A DNA stretch of 64,000 nt. Source: Bacillota bacterium. Lineage in GTDB: Bacteria > Bacillota > Clostridia > Christensenellales > Aristaeellaceae. Both the position numbers and the translations under genes were made by a program. The notes beneath the pieces were generated by a model. It did no database searches and was not told the origin of the DNA. It saw only the letters and a program-made list of their open reading frames with translations. Shown here in pieces: positions 33,114-43,200 of the stretch (position 1 is its first letter; each line of letters opens with the position of its first letter). The stretch covers positions 19,571-83,570 of the forward strand of contig JAEYCB010000066.1 of NCBI GenBank assembly GCA_023404345.1, read 5' to 3'.

Positions 33114-35237
33114 TCAGCAGACCCCCGGGTGCGAGACGGAAGACTCGCCTGCCGTTTCCCGTTCGTACATAGCCTGCATGGAGCCCAGCAGGGCATCTAC
33201 AATGCGCAGCTTTTCTTCTGTGGCGTTGTTGTCGGGATCATACACCACACCCTCGCCGATAGTCAGGGTGCGGTGCTTGCGGCTGGCGTAGATAGGTACA
33301 AATACCGCCCGCTTGTGGGTTTTGGCGTAATACATGGGTGCAATCATCGCAAAGCCGGTGTAGAGCTGGCCTACGCCCTCGCGGACATAACCGCCCTCGC
33401 CGGGTGCATGGTTTTCGGCATTTTCAGGAAAAACCAGAATGTTATCGCCGGCCTGCATGGCATTGAGCGTTTCACGGAAGGTGCGCATCAGTTCTTTGGG
33501 CTGCCCACGGTAGACCGGGATGGCTTCCAGACTGTTGAACACCCACATCAAAAGTGGCGTGATCAGGTTGACCAAGGGGCGCTTCCAGCGGTCCGGCAGC
33601 CAGCGCTGGCGTACCATGGTTCCCTGATAGATGTGCTCCACGATGGCCTCCTTTTCCATCATGTTGCTGATGACCCAAGGGCGGAATGTGATGGGCACAT
33701 ACAGGTTGGCCACCACGGGACCATAGATTTCACCATGGTTGCAGATGAGCACCATGGTTCCATCTTCGTAGCCGCTCAGATTTTCCTTGCCAATCACCCG
33801 ATGGTAGTATAGAGGACGCAGAAGCGTAATGATGACTCGTACTCCGAAGCGGTTCTTATGACGTTTGACTACCACGCTGTCCAGCTGCTGGCGTAGAGCA
33901 GGGTTGTCCAGCCCTTCACTGTCCAGGGTAAGCCAGCGTGCCAGCTTTTGAAAATGTCGATTGTTCATGGGAAACCTGAGCGTTGTGACGATGGCGGCAA
34001 GCAGTAGCAGCACTGGCGGAACCACCATCAGCGGCCGGAAGGCGGAAACTAGCGAAGGAAGGTCCAGCCGCGTGAGCGGCACAGAGGGCATGCACAGGAG
34101 CGTGAGCAAGATCAGCGCCAGCATCTGTCCCAGCAAAATGGCGATCTCAGTGCTGGCAGCGCGCAGCTGCGCGTAGCCATGCATGTGGTCCTTCAGACGG
34201 AACTGGGCGACATCGGTCATGCGGCGTTCCAGTTCTGCCAGCGCTGTTACGCTCACGGCCAGGCCGCTGGTGCATAGCGCTACGGCCAGAGCGCTCATAA
34301 GCAGGCCAGGGTCATGGTCCAGCTGGCGGTAGAGCAGAAACAGGCCGTACAGCCATAAAAACAGGCCGACCAGCAACAACTGTGTGTCAAAGGGACGCTT
34401 GACAAGCCGCAGGCATAGAAGCGATACTTCGCGCATGATCATCGTGCAGGCGACCGCCAAAAGCATACATACCAGCAGTTCCTGGGTGCTCAGTCCAATG
34501 AAGGTGTACACCATAACAAGTGTGAGCTGCAGGGCAACCAGTACTAGCGTATGCATGCGCTGAAAGGCGTCGAAGGCGTTGACCTCCCGGAGATCCGATG
34601 CCATTTGCGCCACGGTCTGCGGGTCGGTATCGTCGGGCAGATCCTCCAGCGCCAGCAGGTCACGTTCACGCCACTGGCTGTAGAGCTCCAGCACGCCGCC
34701 CGCTGCAAAGCCGCCCCAAAGCTGCCAGGCAGTGGCCATGTCCAGGTTGGCGGACAAAATCCAAGCCATGGCTGCCAGCGGGACCAGGTGCACCAGTGCT
34801 GTCAGCAGCCAGTAAGCCCGTGCCCCAATGGTGCGCCGCATGCGGCGGCCGATCAGCCGGCGGCCCGCGCCGCTGCGCAGGGCGATGGACAACACCGCCG
34901 CAAAAGTGAGCCATACCGGCGTGGATGTCCAAAGCACGGGATAGAGCGCGATCAGCGTAAGGCTGCATAGCAGCGTGATGGCAGTAAGCACACAAAAAAC
35001 AATGCGCATGCGTCGGGTCAGATATTTGCGGCGTTCGCCCAGAAAGGTATGCGCAAAAGCGCCTGCCATGCGTGCGCTCATAAACATGGCGCCGCCAAAT
35101 ACCGGAAGCATGCCCAGCGCGCTGGAAAACAGGCTTGTGTACATGTATTGGTAAATCGTGCTCAAAGACATCAGCACCAGCATTACGCGCCGGGATGATG
35201 CGACGTAAATTTTTTTGGGCTCGTTTTTCTTACGCAT
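33114..35237 (-). CDS. MFS-like membrane domain fused to PlsC-type acyltransferase
   Basis: A 707-residue protein. Residues 1 to about 420 hold about eleven or twelve hydrophobic segments. The C-terminal about 280 residues resemble 1-acylglycerol-3-phosphate acyltransferases: VLICNHGEIYGPVV takes the place of the catalytic NHxxxxD motif, with Gly where Asp is normal, and VFPENAENHAPGEGG stands in for the FPEG substrate-binding motif. Such fusions exist in the LplT-Aas family for lysophospholipid uptake and reacylation, but the motif change leaves activity uncertain. The start at 35237 has AAGGGGAG upstream. It is separate from spo0A. Confidence 0.75.
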   Translation of the reverse strand: MRKKNEPKKIYVASSRRVMLVLMSLSTIYQYMYTSLFSSALGMLPVFGGAMFMSARMAGAFAHTFLGERRKYLTRRMRIVFCVLTAITLLCSLTLIALYPVLWTSTPVWLTFAAVLSIALRSGAGRRLIGRRMRRTIGARAYWLLTALVHLVPLAAMAWILSANLDMATAWQLWGGFAAGGVLELYSQWRERDLLALEDLPDDTDPQTVAQMASDLREVNAFDAFQRMHTLVLVALQLTLVMVYTFIGLSTQELLVCMLLAVACTMIMREVSLLCLRLVKRPFDTQLLLVGLFLWLYGLFLLYRQLDHDPGLLMSALAVALCTSGLAVSVTALAELERRMTDVAQFRLKDHMHGYAQLRAASTEIAILLGQMLALILLTLLCMPSVPLTRLDLPSLVSAFRPLMVVPPVLLLLAAIVTTLRFPMNNRHFQKLARWLTLDSEGLDNPALRQQLDSVVVKRHKNRFGVRVIITLLRPLYYHRVIGKENLSGYEDGTMVLICNHGEIYGPVVANLYVPITFRPWVISNMMEKEAIVEHIYQGTMVRQRWLPDRWKRPLVNLITPLLMWVFNSLEAIPVYRGQPKELMRTFRETLNAMQAGDNILVFPENAENHAPGEGGYVREGVGQLYTGFAMIAPMYYAKTHKRAVFVPIYASRKHRTLTIGEGVVYDPDNNATEEKLRIVDALLGSMQAMYERETAGESSVSHPGVC

Positions 35238-35356
35238 GGCTTGCTCCCCTTGCGAAAAAATCCTTATAAAATCACATATATTGTAGCACAGTCAAACATA
35301 CGTGGGCAAGCACGGAACGCTCAAAACCGCCTTTGGGCAGCTCAAGCGTCGCTGGG

Positions 35357-35386
35357 GTCATATCCCTGCGAGGGGACGCATAGCCT
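35357..35386 (+). promoter_or_regulatory. Sigma-E-type promoter of sipL
   Basis: GTCATATC (35357-35364), a 14-bp spacer and CATAGCCT (35379-35386) resemble the mother-cell sigma-E consensus (TCATATT, about 14 bp, CATACANT). It lies 28 nt before the sipL start. sipL is mother-cell-expressed in known clostridia. Confidence 0.6.
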
Positions 35387-35413
35387 ACCTACAAAGCCGC
35401 TTTAGGAGGAGTT

Positions 35414-36994
35414 ATGATGACAGATATGAGCATGGATTTTTTGGAAAAACAGGGTACCAGTGCTGCCAAAGCGCTGGAAGTGCTCCGGGAGGAGCTGCCC
35501 CTCCAGCGTTTTGTGGGCCAAAACCTGAGCCAGGCCGTGGTGGAGGGTGAGGTGGCGCTTCCGGGCGGCCTGCGCGAAGAAACCACCGTGCTTAGCGCCG
35601 AAGCCATGGCGGTGCTGGACCGCAGCGCGGCAGAGGCGGATCGCGTAACTGCCGATGGCAAGGTGGTCTTTCATGTGCTTTATACCCAGGGCGATCCTAC
35701 GCATGTTAGCGCGTTGGAAGCGTCGGCTGAATTCAGCCATTCGGTGGATATGAGCGGTGTGCAGATGGGGATGACCGTGCCTGTAAGTCTCATGGTGGAA
35801 CATGTGGAGGCCAGTGCCCAGGGCGGACGGCTGCATCTGATGGCCATTTTGCGCGTACAGGTGCGCGTCTTTTCGGACGAGCCCATGGAGGTGGTCACGG
35901 GCGTGCGCGGCGTGGACGGCCTGATGCTGCGCACCGAAACGCTCAGCGGCTGCCAGACTGTGGCGCGCGGCGAGCAGGATGTGCTCGTACGCGACGAATG
36001 CGACCTGGGTGCAGTTTTGCAGATTACCGATACGCTGTATGCCACAGCCATCGCCACCGTGCAGGATGTGATGGGCGGCGAGGAGCGGGCCACGCTGTCA
36101 GGCAATATTCTGCTGGAAGTGGTGCACCGCAGCGCTATGCCTTCGCGTCCATTGGTAGTCACGCGCCACACCATTCCATTTGAGGAAACCGTTCCCCTTA
36201 CGGGGGAGGAAGGCGATTCGCTTTGTGCGGGCGCAGTGGTCAAGGACGTGGCGGTGCTTTCTCAGGAAGGCGAAGAGGAAGGCAGCCGCATGCTGCGCGC
36301 GGAGGTGCTGCTGGGTCTGAACGCGCAGGCCGCGCGGCAGAGGGACTTGTGCCTGTTGCTGGACGCCTACACCACGCAGGGCGACTGTCTGTCGCTTGAG
36401 AAACAGGAGGTCAGGCGGGCACTGGCGCACAAGCAGGTGCATACCGCCGAAAGCGGCAAGCTCACCCTGCTGCTGGATGGAAAGCCGCCCGTGCGCACTC
36501 CCCTGCGCGCGGCGCTGCGCCCCGTCGTGACGGACATGACCCGCACGGGTGGCAAGATGAACGTGGAGGGTATGATGGAAGTAACCCTCCTGTATATGAC
36601 GGACGATACGGAAACGCCCCAGACCTATCAGACTGAGGAACCATTTCGCATGTGCTTTGCGTGCGAGGTGAGCCTGCCCGAAAGCCTGGTGCTGACCACC
36701 AGCAACATTGACGTCAATGGCATCACTAGCGACCGGGTCGAGGTAAAATATATCCTGCACCTGGACTGCCATGACGTGCAGCTGGCGAGTGAGTCGCTGG
36801 TGACGCAAGTGGAACGGACGCCCTCCGAGGAGGCCGAGCCGGGCATTCTGATGTATTTCAGCCAGCCGGGCGAAAGCCTGTGGGATATCGCCAAGCGCTA
36901 CCGCGTCAGCTGCGACAGCCTCAAGCGCATGAATCCCGACCTGGAGGAAAACGGAAGCACTCAGGCCCAGCGCGTGATTCTGTGGCGGAAGTGA
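35414..36994 (+). CDS. sipL: SipL-like spore morphogenesis protein (DUF3794 repeats, LysM)
   Basis: A 526-residue protein made of three DUF3794 modules (about residues 30-130, 170-285, 310-455) and a C-terminal LysM domain (about 478-526: YFSQPGESLWDIAKRYRVSC, NPDLEENG). In Clostridioides difficile, SipL binds SpoIVA through its LysM domain and is needed to localise the spore coat around the forespore. The domain order and length fit that protein. AGGAGG precedes the ATG. The candidate sigma-E promoter supports mother-cell expression. Two tandem ATGs are possible starts (35414, and 35417 by reading TGA-offset is not in frame), so 35414 is kept. Confidence 0.9.
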   Translation: MMTDMSMDFLEKQGTSAAKALEVLREELPLQRFVGQNLSQAVVEGEVALPGGLREETTVLSAEAMAVLDRSAAEADRVTADGKVVFHVLYTQGDPTHVSALEASAEFSHSVDMSGVQMGMTVPVSLMVEHVEASAQGGRLHLMAILRVQVRVFSDEPMEVVTGVRGVDGLMLRTETLSGCQTVARGEQDVLVRDECDLGAVLQITDTLYATAIATVQDVMGGEERATLSGNILLEVVHRSAMPSRPLVVTRHTIPFEETVPLTGEEGDSLCAGAVVKDVAVLSQEGEEEGSRMLRAEVLLGLNAQAARQRDLCLLLDAYTTQGDCLSLEKQEVRRALAHKQVHTAESGKLTLLLDGKPPVRTPLRAALRPVVTDMTRTGGKMNVEGMMEVTLLYMTDDTETPQTYQTEEPFRMCFACEVSLPESLVLTTSNIDVNGITSDRVEVKYILHLDCHDVQLASESLVTQVERTPSEEAEPGILMYFSQPGESLWDIAKRYRVSCDSLKRMNPDLEENGSTQAQRVILWRK

Positions 36995-37073
36995 GCGGCG
37001 TGATGCCGCAGGAGCATGGATGAAGGGGCGCTGCCCTTGGCCACATGGCCGCGCTGCCCCAAAATAGAGAAGC

Positions 37074-37125
37074 AAAACCCGCCGAACGGTCAAGCACATA
37101 CGCTTCAGCCGTTTGGCGGGTTTTT
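37074..37125. terminator. Bidirectional terminator between sipL and the iron-sulfur gene
   Basis: AAAACCCGCC (37074-37083) pairs with GGCGGGTTTT, with an inner ACGG/CCGT stem, ending in TTTTT on the plus strand and in an A-rich arm that gives T on the minus strand. Confidence 0.85.
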
Positions 37126-37132
37126 GCCGCTT

Positions 37133-37945
37133 TCACAGGGAGAGCGGCCGGGCAGCCTCGCAGGGTACGCCCGTCTGGCACAGGCCGCAGCCAAAGCGGG
37201 GCTGGCACTGGGGCAGAATGGTGGTCTGGTATTGCAGACAAAGGTGATGATCCTTTCCGCCCTCCGGCGAGATGGCTCCGCCGGGGCAGCGCCTCACGCA
37301 GGCACCGCAACGGATACACCAGTCATAGGGGCCGTCGTATTCGCGCGGGGTGGGCGGGGTTTGCCAGTCGGTGATGAGACTTCCGAAACGTCCGGCCATG
37401 CCGTGCCGGGTGATGAGCCCTTTGGACAGGCCGAAGGTGCCCAGACCACATGCATAGGCGGCATGCCGTTCGGACCAATTGCTGGTAAAGACAGGACCGT
37501 CCGGCGTTTCCGGCTCAGACACCGTCCAGAAGTCTGGCGAGAGCGAGGGTACGACGGCTTCAAAGCCCGCGTCCCGGAGCGCCTTTTGCAGATGCAGACC
37601 CAATGCTTCCACAAAGCGCTGTCCCTCCACCCGGCCGTAGAGCCAGGCCTGACTGGGAAAGGACTGGGCGGCACGGTTCCGGATGCGTACGGCCTGGCTG
37701 AAGGGCAGAAAAAAGCTAATCACCGTCTGCGCGCGCGCAAGCCACGTATGGGGCGGGCAGTAGTGCGGCCCGATGACGCCAGGGGCCAGAAACGCTTCAA
37801 ACAGCGGGTCCCCGGCGCTGGCATAGCCCAACAGGGGAATGTCAAACAGCGTTAGCGCCTCCCCGCTCTGCTCGATACATACATGGTTGAGCGGCGATTG
37901 CAGCGTAAAATCAGCAGCCAGTTTTTCAAAACGTGCAGCATCCAT
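37133..37945 (-). CDS. QueG-like 4Fe-4S oxidoreductase
   Basis: A 270-residue protein related to the epoxyqueuosine reductase family. The C-terminal two-cluster region is complete: WCIRCGACVRRCPGGAIS (C-x2-C-x2-C-x3-C) and CGLCQTGVPCEAARP. The middle has the QueG-like GLGTFGLSKGLITRHGMAGR and FGSLITDW segments. It is shorter than canonical QueG (about 370 residues) and lacks the C-terminal HEAT-type part, so a related cobalamin or flavin reductase is possible. AGGAGG precedes the ATG. Its role in queuosine synthesis is not assured, although a queT gene exists 15 kb away. Confidence 0.7.
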   Translation of the reverse strand: MDAARFEKLAADFTLQSPLNHVCIEQSGEALTLFDIPLLGYASAGDPLFEAFLAPGVIGPHYCPPHTWLARAQTVISFFLPFSQAVRIRNRAAQSFPSQAWLYGRVEGQRFVEALGLHLQKALRDAGFEAVVPSLSPDFWTVSEPETPDGPVFTSNWSERHAAYACGLGTFGLSKGLITRHGMAGRFGSLITDWQTPPTPREYDGPYDWCIRCGACVRRCPGGAISPEGGKDHHLCLQYQTTILPQCQPRFGCGLCQTGVPCEAARPLSL

Positions 37946-37965
37946 GTTTCAGGCCTCCTGCAATG

Positions 37966-38502
37966 CTAGTCCAGCGTACGTTTGTAATACCGGCGCATGC
38001 GGCCGTCATAGGCGGGGCGGGTGCAAACCAGCGCGTAGCCCGTTTTTTCGAAGTTGTGCCAGGATGCGCTGTTGCCGGGATCGACCGTGGCATAGATGGC
38101 ACGCCCGCCCATGGTACGCGCCATTTCCTCAAACAGATTCAAAAAACGGGTATGCATGCCGCGTCCCTGATAACGGGGTAAAACCAGTACGTCGTGAAAA
38201 TCGTAAGTATTCTCTTCCGACTCACCCAGCTTGCGGGCGTAGCCGCGGTCGCCGCGTGTGCGCCACGAGGCCATGGCCGCGTACCCTGCAAGCGTATCCC
38301 CATCGAAATAGCCGAATACCTCGCGGTTGAGGAGCCATTCGTCAAATTCCCACTCCTCCGAAGGAAAGAACCACGCGGGGTCAGCCAGGGTGGCGAGCAC
38401 TTCGTCCTGCATGCGCATCATCTGCGTTTTGTCACCCGCATGGAGCTGGCGTAAGGAAAAGCCTTTCAGAAGGAATGGTTCTGTGTGACAGGGCGGGTTC
38501 AT
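37966..38502 (-). CDS. GNAT family N-acetyltransferase
   Basis: A 178-residue acetyltransferase. Motif A is DVLVLPRYQGRGMHTRFLNL (acetyl-CoA pyrophosphate loop Q-x-x-G-R-G-M) and motif B is YATVDPGNSASWHNFEKTGY. The start at 38502 has AAGGAGG 9 nt upstream; the longer in-frame start lies beyond it and lacks a site. The substrate is unknown. It lies upstream of the iron-sulfur gene in the same direction, 20 nt apart, so the two are probably co-transcribed. Confidence 0.85.
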   Translation of the reverse strand: MNPPCHTEPFLLKGFSLRQLHAGDKTQMMRMQDEVLATLADPAWFFPSEEWEFDEWLLNREVFGYFDGDTLAGYAAMASWRTRGDRGYARKLGESEENTYDFHDVLVLPRYQGRGMHTRFLNLFEEMARTMGGRAIYATVDPGNSASWHNFEKTGYALVCTRPAYDGRMRRYYKRTLD

Positions 38503-38565
38503 GGCGGGATGCCTCCTTGTACATGGATGGCCGCTCAAAATGCGGTGTTACGGTTATTGTAACAT

Positions 38566-38599
38566 AAAAAAATGGCGCGGCGCAATGAGCGCCGCGCCA
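38566..38599 (-). terminator. Rho-independent terminator for the secreted repeat protein gene
   Basis: TGGCGCGGCGC (38573-38583) pairs perfectly with 38589-38599 around AATGA. On the minus strand it is followed by seven T (A at 38566-38572). Confidence 0.92.
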
Positions 38600-38609
38600 G
38601 ATGTCTGTT

Positions 38610-39575
38610 TCAGTCACGAAGCACCAGCACTTCCAGGGCGGTCACCTGAGGCGGAATGCTGCGGGTCATGACGCCATTGTAATACACGGTGACGGTATCG
38701 CCGTCGCCCCATTCCACTGTGGGCAGGGGGGCGGGCTGAGAGGCATCCGCTTCATCGTCGGCAGCGGTTTCCTCCGTGACGGGCTCAGCTGCGGCAGTCT
38801 GCTCCCCGGCAGGCTCGTCCTCCGCTGCAGGAGCCTCCGCAACCGGCTCATCAACATCGGCAGCCGGCTCAGCGTCCTCCGCGGATTCATCTTCCACGGC
38901 GGCCCCCTGTGCAGCTTCATCCATGGCAGGAGCGTCTTCCACAGAAGCGGACAGGACACCCGTCAACGTCTGCTCGGACAGCAGCACGCGGTATTCGTTT
39001 CCGTCCGCATCGGTCAGGGTAAAGCCTGCCTCGTCCCGATCGCTGACCACGCCGGTAAGCTCCGGTACCACGATGTGGGAGGCTGTGACCTGGCCGGGAT
39101 AGCTCATGGCCATCACGCCGTTATAGTAGACGGTGATAGGCATGCCCTGGAACAGATGCGGCATGGACCCATCTACACGGACGATTACGTCGCCGAAGGT
39201 CGGATCGCCGATGAGCAGCACACCCATGGACACGGAGAGGTCCACCGTGCCGGTTAGCCGGTAGCATCCCACGCGGTCGGCATGCGCCTGCGGGGGAAGG
39301 CTGCGTGTGAGGCGGCCGTCATATTCCACAAACACATACTGGCCTACCTCAATGTCACCTTCGGCCAGAATGCCGTCCATGACAGTGGTTTCGTCCACAT
39401 TGAGCAATACGCTGCCCAGCTCGATATCGTCCATCACAAAGCCCTGCTCAAGCACCTCCGTTACCAGACCTTCCAGCAGGGTATCGGGCTCATTCTCCTC
39501 GGCAAAAGCGGCAAGGGGCAGGGCCAGCGCCATTAGCAGCGAGAGCGCCAGGGCAAAAAAACGGTTCTTCTTCAT
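38610..39575 (-). CDS. Secreted protein with YYNGVM repeats and acidic linker
   Basis: A 321-residue exported protein of unknown function. The signal peptide covers about residues 1-25 (LPLAAFAEENE). Three copies of a short beta module ending in a common motif can be seen: YVFVEYDGRLTRSLPPQAHA, ITVYYNGVMAMSYPGQVTAS and VTVYYNGVMTRSIPPQVTAL (the last at the C-terminus). Between modules two and three lies a low-complexity linker of about 75 residues of Ala, Glu, Asp and Pro. The module is probably a small beta-barrel (OB-like), but I do not recognise the family. The ATG at 39575 follows AAAGGAGG at some distance. Confidence 0.75.
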   Translation of the reverse strand: MKKNRFFALALSLLMALALPLAAFAEENEPDTLLEGLVTEVLEQGFVMDDIELGSVLLNVDETTVMDGILAEGDIEVGQYVFVEYDGRLTRSLPPQAHADRVGCYRLTGTVDLSVSMGVLLIGDPTFGDVIVRVDGSMPHLFQGMPITVYYNGVMAMSYPGQVTASHIVVPELTGVVSDRDEAGFTLTDADGNEYRVLLSEQTLTGVLSASVEDAPAMDEAAQGAAVEDESAEDAEPAADVDEPVAEAPAAEDEPAGEQTAAAEPVTEETAADDEADASQPAPLPTVEWGDGDTVTVYYNGVMTRSIPPQVTALEVLVLRD

Positions 39576-39714
39576 AATTCATGCATCCTCCTTTGGACGG
39601 CGCCCGGCGGTCTGTCGGGGCCTTCATAGGAACAAACGAGCAGACCGGGCCAAAGGTTCCAGATGAAGAAAAAGAATTTATTTTTGCAGAAAACCAGCGT
39701 AAAACGTCGCGTGG

Positions 39715-40248
39715 TCAGAAGCCAAAAGCCTCGTAATCCTCTTTGGAAAAGCGGTGATAACTGGTAAAGCCGTCGTGCTGGTCGATACAGTAGCGGAAAT
39801 CATCAGGAATTCCGTCCTCAAAATAGACCAACAAATCAAATTCATCGTTGTCAACGGGCTCGACGTGCACCCGTGTCGAATGACGGCGGAAGACATCGAG
39901 CAGATCGTTTGCCGTTGTGCCGGGGGCCTGCGTAGTATGAATCAGATCACGCAAAAAATCCGCAGCAGGAGCCCGCGATACCACGCACGCCACACCTTCG
40001 GCAGGAATGGTGAGGCAGAACCCGTCCTCGTGGGGCACGGCACGGGCCGCACCAAATATGTCCACACGCGCGGCAAAAAACGTTTCCAGCGCCAACAGCA
40101 TTTCCTCGAGTGAAAGCTGCACATCCATCATGCGACGAAGAGAGTCCATCGGATAGTTCAGCGATACGGGTGAGGCGGTTAGCCCCATTTTGAGGGCCAT
40201 TTCCACGATCACACCGCACAGGTTCTTTTCCAGCTTGGATGCATCCAT
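39715..40248 (-). CDS. DUF3877-like protein
   Basis: A 177-residue cytoplasmic protein, beginning MDASKLEKNLCGVIVEMALK, with LNYPMDSLRRMM and an acidic C-terminal half (DNDEFDLLVYFEDGIPDDFR). This fits my recollection of DUF3877 proteins in Firmicutes, but the match is tentative. GGAGG precedes the ATG. It starts 27 nt after polC and is probably translated from the polC transcript. The function is unknown. Confidence 0.5.
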   Translation of the reverse strand: MDASKLEKNLCGVIVEMALKMGLTASPVSLNYPMDSLRRMMDVQLSLEEMLLALETFFAARVDIFGAARAVPHEDGFCLTIPAEGVACVVSRAPAADFLRDLIHTTQAPGTTANDLLDVFRRHSTRVHVEPVDNDEFDLLVYFEDGIPDDFRYCIDQHDGFTSYHRFSKEDYEAFGF

Positions 40249-40275
40249 GATTTTCCCTCCACGTTAGATAAGGCA

Positions 40276-43200
40276 TTATCCCAGCAGCGAAAACAGATCC
40301 ACCTGACTGGTTTCGGGCAGCCCTTCAAGCGCGCCCTGGCCGCGCAGCATCTCTACAATGCTTTGGCCGATATGGGCACGGTTTTGTAAATCTTCAATGC
40401 TGATATAGGGGCGGCTTGGGTCGCGCGAAGCGATGATGCCTTCCACAGCCGCTTCGCCAAAGCCGTTGATGGCCGTGAAGGGACAGCGCAGGTTGCCGTC
40501 CTCGATGAGAAAGCGCGTTGCGTCGCTTTTGTACAGGTCCACCGGCAGCATACGGATGCCACGCATCTGCATTTCCAAAAGCATATGATAGGCGTTTTCC
40601 TCCTGCTTTTCGCGCACGCTCATCTTTTCCTCGCGGTTCTGGAAATCGGTGAGACGGTCGCGCAGGGTTTCGGGGCTGAGCAGCATGCGCCCCGCGTCGA
40701 AGCCATCGCCGCGGATGGAGAAGTACGCCGCATAGTACGCCTGCGGGCGATATACCTTGTACCAGGCCACACGAAGGCCCATGGTCACGTAGGCCACGGC
40801 GTGGCCACGCGGGAACATGTACTTGATCTTGTGGCAGCTGTCGATGGCCCACTGGGGCACGTCGTGTTCGCGCATGGCCTCCTCCCATTCAGGCTTGAGG
40901 CCACGGCCCTTTCTAACGCTCTCCATGATGTCAAAGCTCATCTTTTCCTGCATGCCCTTGGAGATCAGAAAGTTCATGATGTCATCGCGGGTGCAGAAGC
41001 ACTGAGCCAGCTTGGCTGTGCCAGAGTTGATGATGTCCTGCGCGTTGCCCAGCCACACGTCCGTACCATGAGAAAGGCCGGAAATACGGATGAGCTCCTC
41101 CATGGTGGTGGGGCGCGTTTCCATGAGCATGCCGCGCACGAAACTCGTGCCGAACTCCGGAATGCCAAGCGTGCCGGTTTCCCACATGATTTGCTCCTGG
41201 GTGACGCCCAGGGCCTCGGGGCTGGAAAACAGGCTCATCACCTTCTGGTCGTCCAGAGGGATTTCGCGGAAGTTGACGCCGGTGAGCTCCTCCAGCCGGT
41301 GCATCATGGTCGGATCGTCATGGCCCAGACAGTCGAGCTTGACCAGAATGTCATGCATGGAGTTAAAGTCGTAGTGTGTGGTGATGGTGGTACCTTCCAC
41401 GTCATCGGCCGGATGCTGAATGGCTGTAAACTGGCAGATATCGTATTCCTTGGGCAGCACCACGATGCCGCCGGGGTGCTGGCCCGTGGTGCGCTTGACG
41501 CCCACGCAGCCCGCCGCCAGCCGCTCCTTGTGGGCACGACCCGCATGGATGCCACGCTCCTCGAGGTACTTGGCGGCAAAGCCGTAGGCCGTCTTTTCCG
41601 CAAGACCCGAAATCGTGCCTGCACGGTAGACGTAGCCCTTGCCGAAGAGCTCCTCGATGTAGGCGTGGGCGCGCGGCTGGTACTCGCCGGAGAAGTTGAG
41701 ATCGATGTCAGGCACCTTGTCGCCCTTGAATCCCAGGAACACCTCGAAGGGGATGTCAAAGCCGTCCTTGGCCAGCTTGTGGCCGCAGATCTCGCAGTTC
41801 TTGTCCGGCAGGTCCACACCCACGCTGGCCAGCTCCGGCGGGGTCAGGAACATCTTGTGGCAGTGGTCACAGCGGTAGTGCGGCGGCAGAGGATTGACCT
41901 CGGTGATGCCGCACATGGTGGCCACGAAGCTGGAACCTACGCTGCCGCGGCTGCCCACGAGGTATCCGTCGGAGAGCGATTTGCTTACCAGCTTCTGCGC
42001 GATGGAATACAACGTGGAAAAGCCGTAGCCGATGATGGAGCCCAGTTCCTTTTCCAGGCGCTTCTGGATGATTTCAGGCAGTGGGTCGCCGTAGAGCTCC
42101 TTGGCGCGGCCCCAGGAGCGGCTTTCGATGTCGCCGGCCGCCTCCTCCCAGTAGGGCTGGAAAGTATCCTTGCCCTCCGGGTGCTTGGGGAAGAGGCGAA
42201 GCTCGCCCACCTGCTCCGCAATCTTGCGCGGGGCGTCGATGACCACTTCATGCGCCTTCTCCGCGCCCAGATAGCTGAACTCTTCCAGCATCTCGTCGGT
42301 GGTTTTGAAATACAGGGGCGGCTGGTTGTCACAGTCGTCATAGCCCAGGCCTGCCTGCAAAATGGTGCGGTAGATGGCATCCTCGGGGTTGAGGAAGTGC
42401 ACGTCGCCGGTGGCGACCACGGGCTTGTGCAGCTTTTCACCTAGGGCTACGATCTTGCGGTTGAAGTCTCGCAGGTGCTCCTCGTCACGCGCCGTACCGG
42501 TGCGGAGCATGAAGCCGTTGTTGCCGATGGGCTGGATCTCCAGATAGTCGTACCAGCTGGCGATGCGCTCGATCTCCTCCTGCGGCCGGTCGTTGACAAT
42601 GGCCTGAAACAGCTCGCCCGCCTCGCATGCGCTGCCCAGAATCAGCCCTTCGCGGTACTGGTTGATCAGGTGGCGGGGCATGCAGGGATGGCGGTAAAAG
42701 TAGCGAAGGTTGCTGTCGGAAATGAGATGATTGAGGTTCTGCATGCCCTTCTGGCTGGTGCACAGCAGAATGATGTGGTAGCTTTGCCCGATGGTGTCGC
42801 CGCTGATGACGGCGTCGATATCCTTAAGGGTCGCGGCGCCCTTTTCCTTGGCCGCGTCATACATGCGCGCAAGGCACTTTGCCGTGGCCGCCGCGTCGTG
42901 CACGGCCCGGTGCGCGTTTTTAAGCGATACGCCCAGCAGACGGCACACCGCGCCCAGCTTGTGGCTTTTTTGCTGGGGGTAGAGCTTGCGCGAGAAAGTG
43001 AGCGTATCGAGTACCGGCGCGTGGAAGCTCACGCCCATACGCTTGCACTCCGCCTGAAGCATGCCCATGTCAAAGGGCGCGTTGTGCGCGGCCACGGGAC
43101 AGTCGCCGATAAAGTCCAAAAGCTTTCTTACGCCCTCGGCGGGGCTTTCCTTGCCGTGGAGCATCAGGTCCGTAATGCCGGTGATCTCACTGATTTTGGG

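Noticed and set aside
40585..42444. Plus-strand frame of 619 codons opposite polC
   Set aside because: Shadow of the PolC coding strand, with no family motif and no start signal.
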